Assembly (NCBI RefSeq): GCF_000478985.1
Contig: NZ_AWXB01000057.1
Span: 39,670-103,669 of the forward strand
Direction of reading: 5' to 3'
DNA from: Peptoniphilus sp. BV3C26
GTDB taxonomy: Bacteria; Bacillota; Clostridia; Tissierellales; Peptoniphilaceae
Length of the DNA stretch: 64,000 nucleotides
The translations under genes and the position numbers were made by a program. Below are positions 34,186 to 41,718 of this stretch, piece after piece. Numbering within the stretch: the stretch's first letter is position 1; each line of letters starts with the position of its first letter. The notes below the pieces were generated by a model. That model ran no database searches. It saw only the letters and a list, made by a program, of their open reading frames with translations, and was not told the DNA's origin.

Positions 34186-34347
34186 TGTAGAAAACAATCC
34201 ATTGGTCCAGTCACCCTTAGGCGAAATTATTAAAACAAAACAAAATAAAAAACAAAAATGCTCTACGTAAAGCGTAAAAAAACTTTTAAAAAATGCTAAA
34301 TTTTTTCTCTCACATTATACACGCGGACCGGTAAACCGGTCCCTACA
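34186..34347. mobile_element. MITE-like repeat element 1 (degenerate left end)
   Basis: Left end TGTAG...ATTGGTCC is degenerate; right end is the palindrome GGACCGGTAAACCGGTCC followed by CCTACA. The interior holds the small hairpin ATGCT-N8-AGCGT also found in element 2. There is no coding capacity and no clear target duplication. Confidence 0.55.
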
Positions 34348-34464
34348 GCCCACAAAAACCCACACGTGAATGTGGGGTAAATTTATGCAAAGATGTTTCA
34401 AAAGATTAAAGCCCTGCACGCGAATGTAGGGACCAATTTATTGGTCCGGTCGCCGTCAGGCGAA
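34325..34464. repeat. 140-bp repeat, copy 1 (copy 2 at 34608-34747)
   Basis: The stretch from GGACCGGT to GGCGAAT occurs twice at a distance of 283 bp with seven mismatches in 140 aligned bases and no gap. Each copy contains four hairpins: GGACCGGT palindrome, CCCACA-CGTGAA-TGTGGG, GGACCAAT palindrome and CGCC-GTCA-GGCG. Confidence 0.85.
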
Positions 34465-34629
34465 TAATTTGAAATAAAATAAGAAATGAGAAAGAAAAAT
34501 TGTAGAAAAAAGGTATGTTGAAAAAATTTAAAATAAAAATGCTCTACGTAAAGCGTAAAAAATATTTTATAAAAAATGCAATATTTGTTCTCCCACAAAA
34601 AACACACGGACCGGTAAACCGGTCCCTAC
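34426..34629. mobile_element. MITE-like repeat element 2
   Basis: About 204 bp bounded by inverted GTAGGGACC...GGTCCG and CGGACC...GGTCCCTAC ends. Each end is itself an 18-bp palindrome: GGACCAATTTATTGGTCC on the left and GGACCGGTAAACCGGTCC on the right. Inside are the hairpin CGCC-GTCA-GGCG and the ATGCT/AGCGT hairpin. The interior is AT-rich and non-coding. Confidence 0.6.
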
Positions 34630-34747
34630 AGCCCACAAAATCCCACACGTGAATGTGGGGTAATTTTATGCGAAGATGTTTCAAAAGATTAAACCTATGC
34701 AAGCGAATGTAGGGACCAATTTATTGGTCCGGTCGCCGTCAGGCGAA
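34608..34747. repeat. 140-bp repeat, copy 2
   Basis: Second copy of the block described at 34325-34464. The AT-rich stretches between the copies have drifted much more than the blocks themselves. Confidence 0.85.
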
Positions 34748-34910
34748 TTTATTAAAACAAAATAAAAAAATGAAAAAGAATAAATGGAGAAAAAATGTAT
34801 TTTGAAAAATTAAAAACAAAATAAAAATGTAAATTTAAAATAAATTTTAAATCAAATGTATGGTTTGTTCTCTCACATTATACAAGCGGACCAATAAATT
34901 GGTCCCTATA
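34708..34910. mobile_element. MITE-like repeat element 3
   Basis: About 203 bp with the same ends; the right-end palindrome is GGACCAATAAATTGGTCC, a different arm sequence that is still perfectly paired. The last bases are CCTATA instead of CCTACA, and the ATGCT/AGCGT hairpin is lost. Confidence 0.55.
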
Positions 34911-34988
34911 GGATTTTTAAGGGTTATGATAAAAAAGAGGTTTGTTTAAATGAAAGGATTTCTTAAGTAATTTAAAATTAATTTTAAA

Positions 34989-35006
34989 AATGCTTCACCT
35001 AGAGCA
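34989..35006. repeat. Diverged internal hairpin of the repeat family
   Basis: ATGCT-N8-AGCAT preceded by A5 and followed by an A-run matches the ATGCT-N8-AGCGT hairpin in elements 1 and 2, with a base change that keeps pairing. Confidence 0.4.
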
Positions 35007-35027
35007 TAAAAAATTTTATTTGTCTTT

Positions 35028-35045
35028 TCTAAGAAAAATCTTAGA
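35028..35045 (+). terminator. Terminator-like hairpin
   Basis: TCTAAGA-AAAA-TCTTAGA followed by ATTTTTC. No gene ends just before it, so its role is unclear. Confidence 0.35.
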
Positions 35046-35194
35046 ATTTTTCAAAAAATTCTTTAGGCAAATCTTAATAATCTGATATTGAAAACCATAA
35101 AGACGCTCCTTTATACTTATTTTTAGTATCTTTAACTTTAAAAGAACTTAACAAAAAATTTAAAATTATAAAAATAAGAAAAGGAGCTTAATAA

Positions 35195-36748
35195 ATGAAT
35201 AATAATTTTAAAAAACCCCTATCTTTAGCTTTAGCCTTTGTAATGATACCGGCTATACTTCCAGCTAATGCCCATGCACAAGGAAATACTGGTATTGAAT
35301 ATGGTAATGTTTCCACGCAAACTGTATCTAACTTTAACAAAAACGATATTATAAGTATAACTTGTACTGATCAGCCTAAATTAAATTACAAATATGGTGA
35401 TGAAAATAAAAATAAATTGGACCTTTCAAACCTTAGTGTAACTTTATTAGATTCTAACTTTAATTCAAAAGTAGTTAGATTTGCAGATTTTAGTGACTAT
35501 GGTTTGACAACTAACTATCAAAATGGGCAGATTCTAACACAAGAGGACAACGGCAAAAAAATTAAAATTTCTATTACTTCATCTACAAGAAATGTACCTC
35601 CTGCAGAAACAAATCCTTTGTCAGTTACATCAGGTCTTTTTGATGAGAGTAATATTAAGACCCTAGCCTTTAAGGAAGATACTAAAAAAACTTATATTGC
35701 TGGCGATAAACTTGATTTAGATAATCTTAAAATTGTTTTAACTGATACTAATGACAAAGAAAAAGAATTTTCTTATAAAGATTCAATGAATAAATTTAAT
35801 TTAAAGTTTGATGGTAAACCCTTAGAAGATAGACCTTTAACAAAGGCTGATGATGGTAAAATCCTCCTTGTAAGTTTAAGTTCCGATTCTGCAAAAGAGG
35901 ATGAAATTACAATAAAGGTCCTCGACTTTGAACCTGATTATATTCAAAGTATTGAAGTTAAAAATCAACCAAGACTTAGATATTCTTCTAAAGAAAAATT
36001 AGATTTATCAAAGCTTTCCATAAACTTGGTGGATCAAAATGGACTTAAAAAAGAAGTTAAATTTAATGATTTTGCATCAAATTCTATAAGTACAGATCCT
36101 AAGCATGGAACTATTTTAGAAAATCAAAATGGTCCTATAAGGGTAACTTTAAATAAAAATGGCAGACTTTTTACTACAAACACTGGAAATCTTGAAATAT
36201 CCTATTTAAGACCAAAAAAGAATGATTATCCACTAAATCATTCAAGAAGTTACAGGAAATTTTATATAGGAAATGCTTCAACTAATAAAAAAGATAAAAA
36301 GGATGAGGAAAAAAATACAAAGGTTACTGCAACTTATGTATTAAAAATCGGGGAGACATCTTTTATTAAATCTGATAATGGAAAAGATGAAAACTTATTT
36401 ACAGATGTATCTCCTATTATTAAAGATTCAAGACTTATGCTTCCCTTAAGATTTATTTCAGATTTAATCGGAGCTGATGTTAAGTGGGATGCTTCTACAA
36501 GGACTGCTCAATTTACCAAGGACGGTTTAAGCGCAAAGATTCAAATTGATGGCAAGGAGATTGTTTTATCCAATGGTAAAATTATAAAACTTGATTCTAA
36601 AGTTCTTTGCATGAAGGGAAGAATTTTACTGCCTCTTACAAAGATTTCACAAATCTTTTCCCTTACAAATGGTAATAGTGATGATGGTATTGAACAGGAT
36701 ATTGAATGGGATAAGACTAGTAGGACTATTAAAATAAATGTAAAATAA
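35195..36748 (+). CDS. Secreted protein with Ig-like repeats and a copper-amine-oxidase N-like domain
   Basis: A 517-residue exported protein. Signal peptide about residues 1-29 (cleavage near AHAQ), then three related segments of about 90-100 residues, each with a KLDLSNL/KLDLDNL/KLDLSKL motif followed by a loop such as VTLLD, IVLTD or INLVD; these look like bacterial Ig-like folds. From about residue 385 follows the 'copper amine oxidase N-terminal'-type domain (DSRLMLPLRFISDLIGADVKWD and RILLPLTKISQIF), which is a stalk or binding module, not an oxidase. There is no LPXTG or SLH, so attachment is unknown. Good ribosome-binding site AAGGAG; followed by a strong terminator. One of few plus-strand genes here. 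Confidence 0.78.
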   Translation: MNNNFKKPLSLALAFVMIPAILPANAHAQGNTGIEYGNVSTQTVSNFNKNDIISITCTDQPKLNYKYGDENKNKLDLSNLSVTLLDSNFNSKVVRFADFSDYGLTTNYQNGQILTQEDNGKKIKISITSSTRNVPPAETNPLSVTSGLFDESNIKTLAFKEDTKKTYIAGDKLDLDNLKIVLTDTNDKEKEFSYKDSMNKFNLKFDGKPLEDRPLTKADDGKILLVSLSSDSAKEDEITIKVLDFEPDYIQSIEVKNQPRLRYSSKEKLDLSKLSINLVDQNGLKKEVKFNDFASNSISTDPKHGTILENQNGPIRVTLNKNGRLFTTNTGNLEISYLRPKKNDYPLNHSRSYRKFYIGNASTNKKDKKDEEKNTKVTATYVLKIGETSFIKSDNGKDENLFTDVSPIIKDSRLMLPLRFISDLIGADVKWDASTRTAQFTKDGLSAKIQIDGKEIVLSNGKIIKLDSKVLCMKGRILLPLTKISQIFSLTNGNSDDGIEQDIEWDKTSRTIKINVK

Positions 36749-36762
36749 TTTTAAATTTATAG

Positions 36763-36798
36763 AAAAAAGAGCTGGGAAAATTTCCCAGCTCTTTTTTT
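36763..36798 (+). terminator. Strong terminator after the secreted protein gene
   Basis: AAAAAAGAGCTGGGAAA / TTTCCCAGCTCTTTTTT, an 11-bp GC-containing core plus A-T pairs and a T7 tail. Confidence 0.9.
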
Positions 36799-36814
36799 CA
36801 ATTTCAACTTTAAA

Positions 36815-36838
36815 ATAAATGTCTAAACAGACATTTAT
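36815..36838 (-). terminator. Terminator after trmB
   Basis: ATAAATGTCT / AGACATTTAT, 10-bp stem with a 4-base loop next to the trmB stop codon; T-rich tail on the minus strand. Confidence 0.65.
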
Positions 36839-36842
36839 AAAC

Positions 36843-37481
36843 TTATTTTATTCTTTTGAAGATTCCAAAACAAATGGGCTTGTTCATTTTTCTCCATTTG
36901 CTCTCATATTCTGTCACTATGTTGTCCGGATAGTCTTCCATTTTCATGTCTAAGGTTTTTTCCACTGGTTCAAAGCCGTTTTCTTCAAAGTATTTTATAG
37001 ATTCTAAAAATAAATCTCTGTCGTCTACTTTTAATTCTATAGTACCGCCAATTTTTAAGAATTTTTTATATTCTTTTAAAAATCTCGGATGGGTCAGCCT
37101 TCTTTTTTTGTGTCTTTCTTTGGGCCATGGATTGCAAAAATTTATATAAATTTTATCAATTGTATTTTCCTTAAAACACTCCCCTACTTGTTCTATATCT
37201 ATGGCAACAGCTCTTACATTTTTATTTTCTAAGGCTTCTATTTTTCTTCCGGCATAGATAAAGGCATTGGTTTCTCTATCAAAAGTTACATAATTATAGT
37301 TGGGATTTTTTTGAGAAAGTATGGAAATAAATTGACCCTTTCCCCCTCCAAGTTCTATTCTTATGGGATTATTGTTGCCAAAAATCTCTTGCCATAAATC
37401 TTTTAAGCCTTGAGTTTCAAAATAAACATAGGGGTTTTCTTTCATCTCCGGTATTGCAAAATGTTTTTTTCTAAGTCTCAT
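36843..37481 (-). CDS. trmB: tRNA (guanine-N7-)-methyltransferase
   Basis: Methylates G46 of tRNA using S-adenosylmethionine. Motif I IELGGGKGQF, the substrate-binding NPWPKERHKKRRLTHPRFL and the C-terminal VTEYESKW are characteristic of TrmB. The protein is 212 residues from the ATG at 37481, for which AGAG(T)GG lies just upstream; the GTG nine bases earlier falls within that site. Confidence 0.95.
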   Translation of the reverse strand: MRLRKKHFAIPEMKENPYVYFETQGLKDLWQEIFGNNNPIRIELGGGKGQFISILSQKNPNYNYVTFDRETNAFIYAGRKIEALENKNVRAVAIDIEQVGECFKENTIDKIYINFCNPWPKERHKKRRLTHPRFLKEYKKFLKIGGTIELKVDDRDLFLESIKYFEENGFEPVEKTLDMKMEDYPDNIVTEYESKWRKMNKPICFGIFKRIK

Positions 37482-37536
37482 GTTCACCACTCTTTTTATA
37501 ATATTTTCATTATAACTTAAATTTTTAAAAAAATAA

Positions 37537-37560
37537 AAACCCCGAAAAATTTCGAGGTTT
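37537..37560 (-). terminator. Terminator after the 5'-nucleotidase gene
   Basis: AAACCTCGAAA / TTTCGGGGTTT on the minus strand with one T-G pair and a T-rich tail. Confidence 0.75.
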
Positions 37561-37578
37561 CTATCTTTTTATTAATTT

Positions 37579-39687
37579 TTATTTGTTGTCCAAGTGGTAC
37601 ATTATTGATGAAAGTTGTGCTCTTGTTGATGATCCTGTAGGATCAAAGAAATAAGTTCCGTCTTTTTTACTGTTATCTTTAAATCCTGTTATTATTCCAA
37701 GTTTTGCACAGTTTAGAATATCTTCTTTTGCCCATGCTGGGAATTTTTCCATGTCGTTAAATTCTGCTTTTTTATCTTCTTTTATTTCAACTTTTTTGAA
37801 ATCTTTTTGATATCTTGCAAATATTGCTGCCATTTCAGCTCTTGAAATTTCTTTATTTGGTTTGAAACTTCCGTCTTCATATCCTGCAACTATTTTATTT
37901 TCTGCTGCCCAAGCTACATATGGTCCGTAATATTCGTTTCCTTTAACGTCTGAAAATTTTGTTTGTGTATATTTTGCTGGATCAACTTTTTCGTATCTTC
38001 CTATTACTGTAACAAGCATTGCTCTTGTAACATTTTCTTCAGGTCCGAATTTTTCTTTTGTAAGTCCTGCAAAATATCCCTTTTCAGTTACATAATTTAT
38101 ATAGTCTTTTGCCCAGTGATTATTTATGTCCATAAAGCCTTTTTCTTCAGCTTTATTATCTTTACTTGCGCTTATTATTCTGCCTTCAACTTTAGGTTCT
38201 ATTTCTCCATTTGCTGCAAAATATTTTGCTAATGTTTCGCTTAGAAGTTCAAATTGACCTATTTGAACTTTGCCCTTAAACATTTCATATCCGTCTCCGC
38301 CTGTTGCCATAAAGTCGTTTGTTGCAAGAGTATATTCTTTTTTAAGATCTATAGGATTTTTTCCTACCATTACATCAAATACTCTTGATCCTGGTTCTTT
38401 TGAAGGATCGAATTTAAAAGTTAATCCGCTTACTTGTGGAAATCTTCCGTCAAGAGCAGGTGCTTTTGATACTCCGTTTTCAAGAGCCTTTACAATATCT
38501 TCTCCTGTAACTTTTACGCTTACAGTGTAGTTTGTAAATGGGAATGTTGTTAAAACGTCACCCATTGTAACATCGCCCATCTTTATTGTTTCTCTTATTC
38601 CACCACCGTTTGTTATAGCAACGTCAGCTTTTGCAACTTGTCTCATTGCATCTGTTATTAAGTTTCCTAAGTTTGTTTCCATAGCACGATTGTGTTCTCT
38701 TTTTCCATCAAGTTCAACTTTTGTCTTTCCTACTATTTTTTCAAGGAAAGGTTTGTTGTCTTTTTCAACTTGTTCTATCATGCCTAAAACTTTAAGATCA
38801 CCCTTTTGATCTTTTAATGATTGAAAATCAACTAAGCTTGCACTTTTGTCTATTACTTTTCCGTCTTGTACTTTTATTACAACTTTACCTATGTTGTGAA
38901 AATATTCCCCTGTTTGTGCAATTAAAGTATCATTTACTCTCTTTCCATCTTGTAGAGCTGTGTGTGAATGACCGTCAATAAATATGTCTATTCCATCAAC
39001 TGCTTTTACAAGTCCTTCTGAGCGATATTCTTCCTTTGTAGAATTATCAAGTCCCAAGTGACCTATTCCTATTATTACTTGAGCCCCTTGTCTCTTTAAA
39101 GCTTTTACTTCTTCTTTAGCACAGTCTATAGGATTTATAAATTTAATTCCCTTTGTGTTTGCCGGTGCTGATTTAAAAAGAGTTTCAGGAGTGCAAAGTC
39201 CGAAAAGACCTATCTTTACTCCGTTTACTTCTATTATTGTATTGTCTTTAAAGTCTCTTTTTCCATTATCTCTTACAACGTTTGCAGCCAAGAATGGAAA
39301 GTTTGCTTTTTTAGAAAGTTCTACAAGTCTGTCGTATCCGTAGTTATAATCGTGATTTCCAGGAGCCATAGCACTATAGCCAACTTCATTCATAAGTTTA
39401 ACTATAGATTCGCCTCTTGAAAGAGTTGCAAATGTCTTTCCATGAAGAGTGTCCCCTGCATCTAAAACAATAGTGTTTTTCTTATCATTAATTGATTCAA
39501 GATAAGTTTTAAGTTTTGCAAAACCTATTGCTTTACCTTTTTCGTCTTCTTGTGCTCTTGAGTGTGTATCATTTGTATGAAGTATTACTATTTCTTTTAC
39601 ATCTTTATTTTCTTCTGCAAAAGGAAAAGAAAAAACAAGTGTAAACAACATTACAAATGAAAGCACAATTGAAAGTGTCTTTTTCAA
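37579..39687 (-). CDS. SLH-anchored 5'-nucleotidase/UshA-family phosphatase
   Basis: Cell-surface enzyme that releases phosphate from nucleotides. It has a signal peptide (about 1-24), a metallophosphatase domain with HTNDTHSR, DAGDTLHG, PGNHDYNYG, GIGHLG and DGHSHT metal ligands, the 5'-nucleotidase C-terminal domain with TNGGGIRETI and ATNDFMATGGDGYEMF (about 330-500), and three SLH modules (about 515-702; DINNHWAKDYI, TRAMLVTVIGRY, SRAEMAAIFARYQ, TRAQLSSIMY) that bind cell-wall polymer. 702 residues is the right length for this architecture. It stands alone between terminators. The presence of intact SLH modules contrasts with the SLH remnant at 41304. Confidence 0.92.
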   Translation of the reverse strand: MKKTLSIVLSFVMLFTLVFSFPFAEENKDVKEIVILHTNDTHSRAQEDEKGKAIGFAKLKTYLESINDKKNTIVLDAGDTLHGKTFATLSRGESIVKLMNEVGYSAMAPGNHDYNYGYDRLVELSKKANFPFLAANVVRDNGKRDFKDNTIIEVNGVKIGLFGLCTPETLFKSAPANTKGIKFINPIDCAKEEVKALKRQGAQVIIGIGHLGLDNSTKEEYRSEGLVKAVDGIDIFIDGHSHTALQDGKRVNDTLIAQTGEYFHNIGKVVIKVQDGKVIDKSASLVDFQSLKDQKGDLKVLGMIEQVEKDNKPFLEKIVGKTKVELDGKREHNRAMETNLGNLITDAMRQVAKADVAITNGGGIRETIKMGDVTMGDVLTTFPFTNYTVSVKVTGEDIVKALENGVSKAPALDGRFPQVSGLTFKFDPSKEPGSRVFDVMVGKNPIDLKKEYTLATNDFMATGGDGYEMFKGKVQIGQFELLSETLAKYFAANGEIEPKVEGRIISASKDNKAEEKGFMDINNHWAKDYINYVTEKGYFAGLTKEKFGPEENVTRAMLVTVIGRYEKVDPAKYTQTKFSDVKGNEYYGPYVAWAAENKIVAGYEDGSFKPNKEISRAEMAAIFARYQKDFKKVEIKEDKKAEFNDMEKFPAWAKEDILNCAKLGIITGFKDNSKKDGTYFFDPTGSSTRAQLSSIMYHLDNK

Positions 39688-39797
39688 AATAATTCCTCCT
39701 TATATTTGATAAGTTAATTTTATTATATATCATATAAATTTTCCATCTTAATAAGTTTCTTTTTAAAGTTTCTAATGAAAATTTTTACACTGAAATT

Positions 39798-39825
39798 AAA
39801 AAAAGTGCATTTCTGCACTTTTTTT
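39798..39825 (-). terminator. Terminator after the CoA-transferase gene
   Basis: AAAAAAAGTGCA / TGCACTTTTTTT, 4-base loop, with T-run on either strand. Confidence 0.85.
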
Positions 39826-39829
39826 AATC

Positions 39830-41170
39830 TTATCTGTTGGATCTTCTCCAAATATTCATTTTTTCAGCTTCTTTTATTAATTGGTCTCTAAATTCTGGAG
39901 CTGATATGGAAATTAAAGCCTCAGCCCTTTGCCATGTGGACATGCCCTTTAAATTTACCTTTCCATATTCAGTAACAACCCAGTGAGTATTAGGTCTTGC
40001 TGCCGTAATAGCAGATCCTGGAGCTAGAGTTGAAACAATTCTTGATTCTTCTTGTCCTGCTTTTTTATTCATAAACTTTGAAGAAAGGCAAATAAAAGAT
40101 TTTCCGCCCTTTGATAAATATGCCCCAAGAACAAAGTCAAGTTGTCCGCCAGCACCTGAAATATGTTTTAAGCCACTGGATTCAGACGAAACTTGTCCGA
40201 ACAAATCTATATTTACGGCATTGTTAATGGAAATAAAATTATCTATTTGAGAAATAACTCTTGCATCATTTGTATAACTTGTAGGTGCAGCCATACATTG
40301 AGGATTGTTGTTTATAAAATCGTACATTTCTTGTGAACCTGCTGCAAAACCATAAACTTGTCTAAATCTGTCTATAGTTTTTTTAGCTCCAGTTATCTTT
40401 CCGTTTTTATACATATCAACAAAACCGTCAACATACATTTCAGTATGAACTCCCAGGTCCTTAAGATCCGATTTGGCAATTAATGAACCTACTGCGTTGG
40501 GCATTCCGCCAATACCAAGTTGTAAACAAGCGCCATTCGGAATTTCTTCTACAATAAGCTCTGCAACTTTTTCATCAACAGGTCCGAAAGAACCCTTTGG
40601 AAGTTGTCCAAGATCAGGATTATCCCCTTCAACAATATAATCAACATTACTTATATGAACATCTGCTTCAAAACCAGGGAGTCCCCTTGCCATTTTTTTA
40701 TTAACTTCAACAACAACAACCTTAGCCTTTTCAATAACAGCCATTAAATGAGACGCTGAAAGTCCAAAGTTAAAATAGCCATGTTCGTCCATAGAAGTTG
40801 TAGTAATATAGGCAACATCAACTTCACAATTTTCTCTATAATATTTTGGAAGTTCTGAATATCTAAGAGGAATATAAAATCCTCCATCTCCTGCATTTAT
40901 TCTTTTTCTGTCAGCACCACCTGAATGCCAAGAAAGCCAAATAAAAGCATCTCCATTGGGATCGGCCTTAAAAATTTCAGGTTCCCAAAGTAAAACTCCA
41001 CCACGAACTTTTACATCTTTTAATTCCTTAGCTCTTTTTGCAAGAGCCTTATCAACTGCAACAGGTGTATTTACACACCAAGCAAAATCAATATAATCTC
41101 CACTTTTTACAAGACTTGCTGCCTTGTCTGCGCTGATTAATTTATCTGCATACTCTTTTTTATAATCCAT
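39830..41170 (-). CDS. but: Butyryl-CoA:acetate CoA-transferase-like enzyme
   Basis: Transfers CoA between a short-chain acyl-CoA and acetate, the last step of butyrate formation. The 446-residue protein belongs to the acetyl-CoA hydrolase/transferase family. [11 protein letters not shown] holds the glutamate (about E244) that becomes the CoA-thioester carrier, and the C-terminal half has [21 protein letters not shown], close to the pattern of Roseburia-type But enzymes. A 4-hydroxybutyrate CoA-transferase is the main alternative. It is a single-gene unit with its own terminator. Confidence 0.85.
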   Translation of the reverse strand: MDYKKEYADKLISADKAASLVKSGDYIDFAWCVNTPVAVDKALAKRAKELKDVKVRGGVLLWEPEIFKADPNGDAFIWLSWHSGGADRKRINAGDGGFYIPLRYSELPKYYRENCEVDVAYITTTSMDEHGYFNFGLSASHLMAVIEKAKVVVVEVNKKMARGLPGFEADVHISNVDYIVEGDNPDLGQLPKGSFGPVDEKVAELIVEEIPNGACLQLGIGGMPNAVGSLIAKSDLKDLGVHTEMYVDGFVDMYKNGKITGAKKTIDRFRQVYGFAAGSQEMYDFINNNPQCMAAPTSYTNDARVISQIDNFISINNAVNIDLFGQVSSESSGLKHISGAGGQLDFVLGAYLSKGGKSFICLSSKFMNKKAGQEESRIVSTLAPGSAITAARPNTHWVVTEYGKVNLKGMSTWQRAEALISISAPEFRDQLIKEAEKMNIWRRSNR

Positions 41171-41269
41171 AAACGCCTCCTATTTGTTATGTGAAAACAT
41201 TTCTTTTAAAAATATTATATCATGTTTTAATTTAATATTCATTTCATAAAATTATTATTAAATACAAAA

Positions 41270-41290
41270 CGGCCTATTAATAATAAGCCG
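41270..41290 (-). terminator. Terminator after the SLH remnant
   Basis: CGGCTTATTA / TAATAGGCCG with an imperfect pair, then TTTTG on the minus strand. Confidence 0.55.
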
Positions 41291-41303
41291 CTTTCATAAA
41301 TTT

Positions 41304-41552
41304 TTATTTATTTTTTATATCAAAAACCTTTGTCCAAGCTTCATAAGTTCTGTTATATTTATCACTCTTATCTCTTCTAATAAGCTCATGACTATTTGAA
41401 GCTTCTACAATTTCATAGTAGAACCAATCAGTTTTCTTTAAATCATTAAAATAATTTAAAGAATTTTCAAAACCTTCAATGGCAATCGCATCTGCAACTC
41501 TGTTAAACATTCTGTTTAAAAAGCTTACAGCTTCTGCCTTTGTAAGATAAGT
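41304..41552 (-). pseudogene. Remnant of an SLH-domain protein (C-terminal module only)
   Basis: Reading the minus strand, LTKAEAVSFLNRMFNR followed by DWFYYEIVEASNSHELIRR and YEAWTKVF is the last SLH module and C-terminal tail typical of SLH surface proteins. The frame continues upstream only to a TGA at about 41594, and no start codon with a ribosome-binding site exists; the first ATG (41510) lies inside the module. The rest of the gene, signal peptide and ectodomain, is gone. Directly upstream sit tandem 36-bp repeats with promoter-like boxes, so the fragment may still be transcribed. It may be the relic of a recombination between SLH genes. Confidence 0.75.
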
Positions 41553-41580
41553 TTTAAAAAATGAAATTGATAAATATAAA

Positions 41581-41662
41581 TGATCTTTTATTCACTTATT
41601 ATACCATAAGAAAAAATGATCTTTTATTCACTTATTATACCATAAGAAAAAATGATCTTTAT
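41581..41662. repeat. 36-bp tandem repeat, two copies and a partial third
   Basis: Copies at 41581-41616 and 41617-41652 are identical over the common bases; a third begins at 41653 and breaks off after ten bases. Each copy contains, on the minus strand, TGGTATAAT, an extended -10 box. There are no spacers, so it is not a CRISPR array. Confidence 0.85.
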
Positions 41663-41680
41663 ACTGAAAATTTTACAAAA

Positions 41681-41709
41681 AAATAAGCACTCTAGGAGAG
41701 TGCCTATTT
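41681..41709 (-). terminator. Terminator after the alkaline phosphatase gene
   Basis: GCACTCT-AGG-AGAGTGC with A-T extensions and a T7 run on the minus strand. Confidence 0.85.
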
Positions 41710-41718
41710 TTTCAAGGT

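Larger units (their letters stand above)
34109..35194. other. Gene-free region of about 1.09 kb with hairpin repeats
   Basis: No credible reading frame on either strand; the longest ORFs lack ribosome-binding sites and cross repeats. It holds the promoter of the GntR operon at its left end, the repeat array at 34186-34910, a diverged internal-repeat remnant at 34989-35006, a terminator-like hairpin at 35028-35045 and, at the right end, the leader of the gene at 35195. Confidence 0.8.

Noticed and set aside
34398..34607. 69-codon reading frame within the repeat array
   Set aside because: No ribosome-binding site; it runs across hairpins and is not kept in the other repeat copies.
34325..34747. 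Regular repeats in the 34-kb region as a possible CRISPR array
   Set aside because: The units are 140 bp blocks 283 bp apart with repeated, not unique, intervening DNA, and no cas gene is present.
39688..39797. Pho box before the 5'-nucleotidase gene
   Set aside because: No TTTACA/TTAACA repeats in 11-bp phase are visible.
41581..41662. 36-bp direct repeats as a CRISPR array
   Set aside because: Copies are head-to-tail without spacers and include a promoter-like box.
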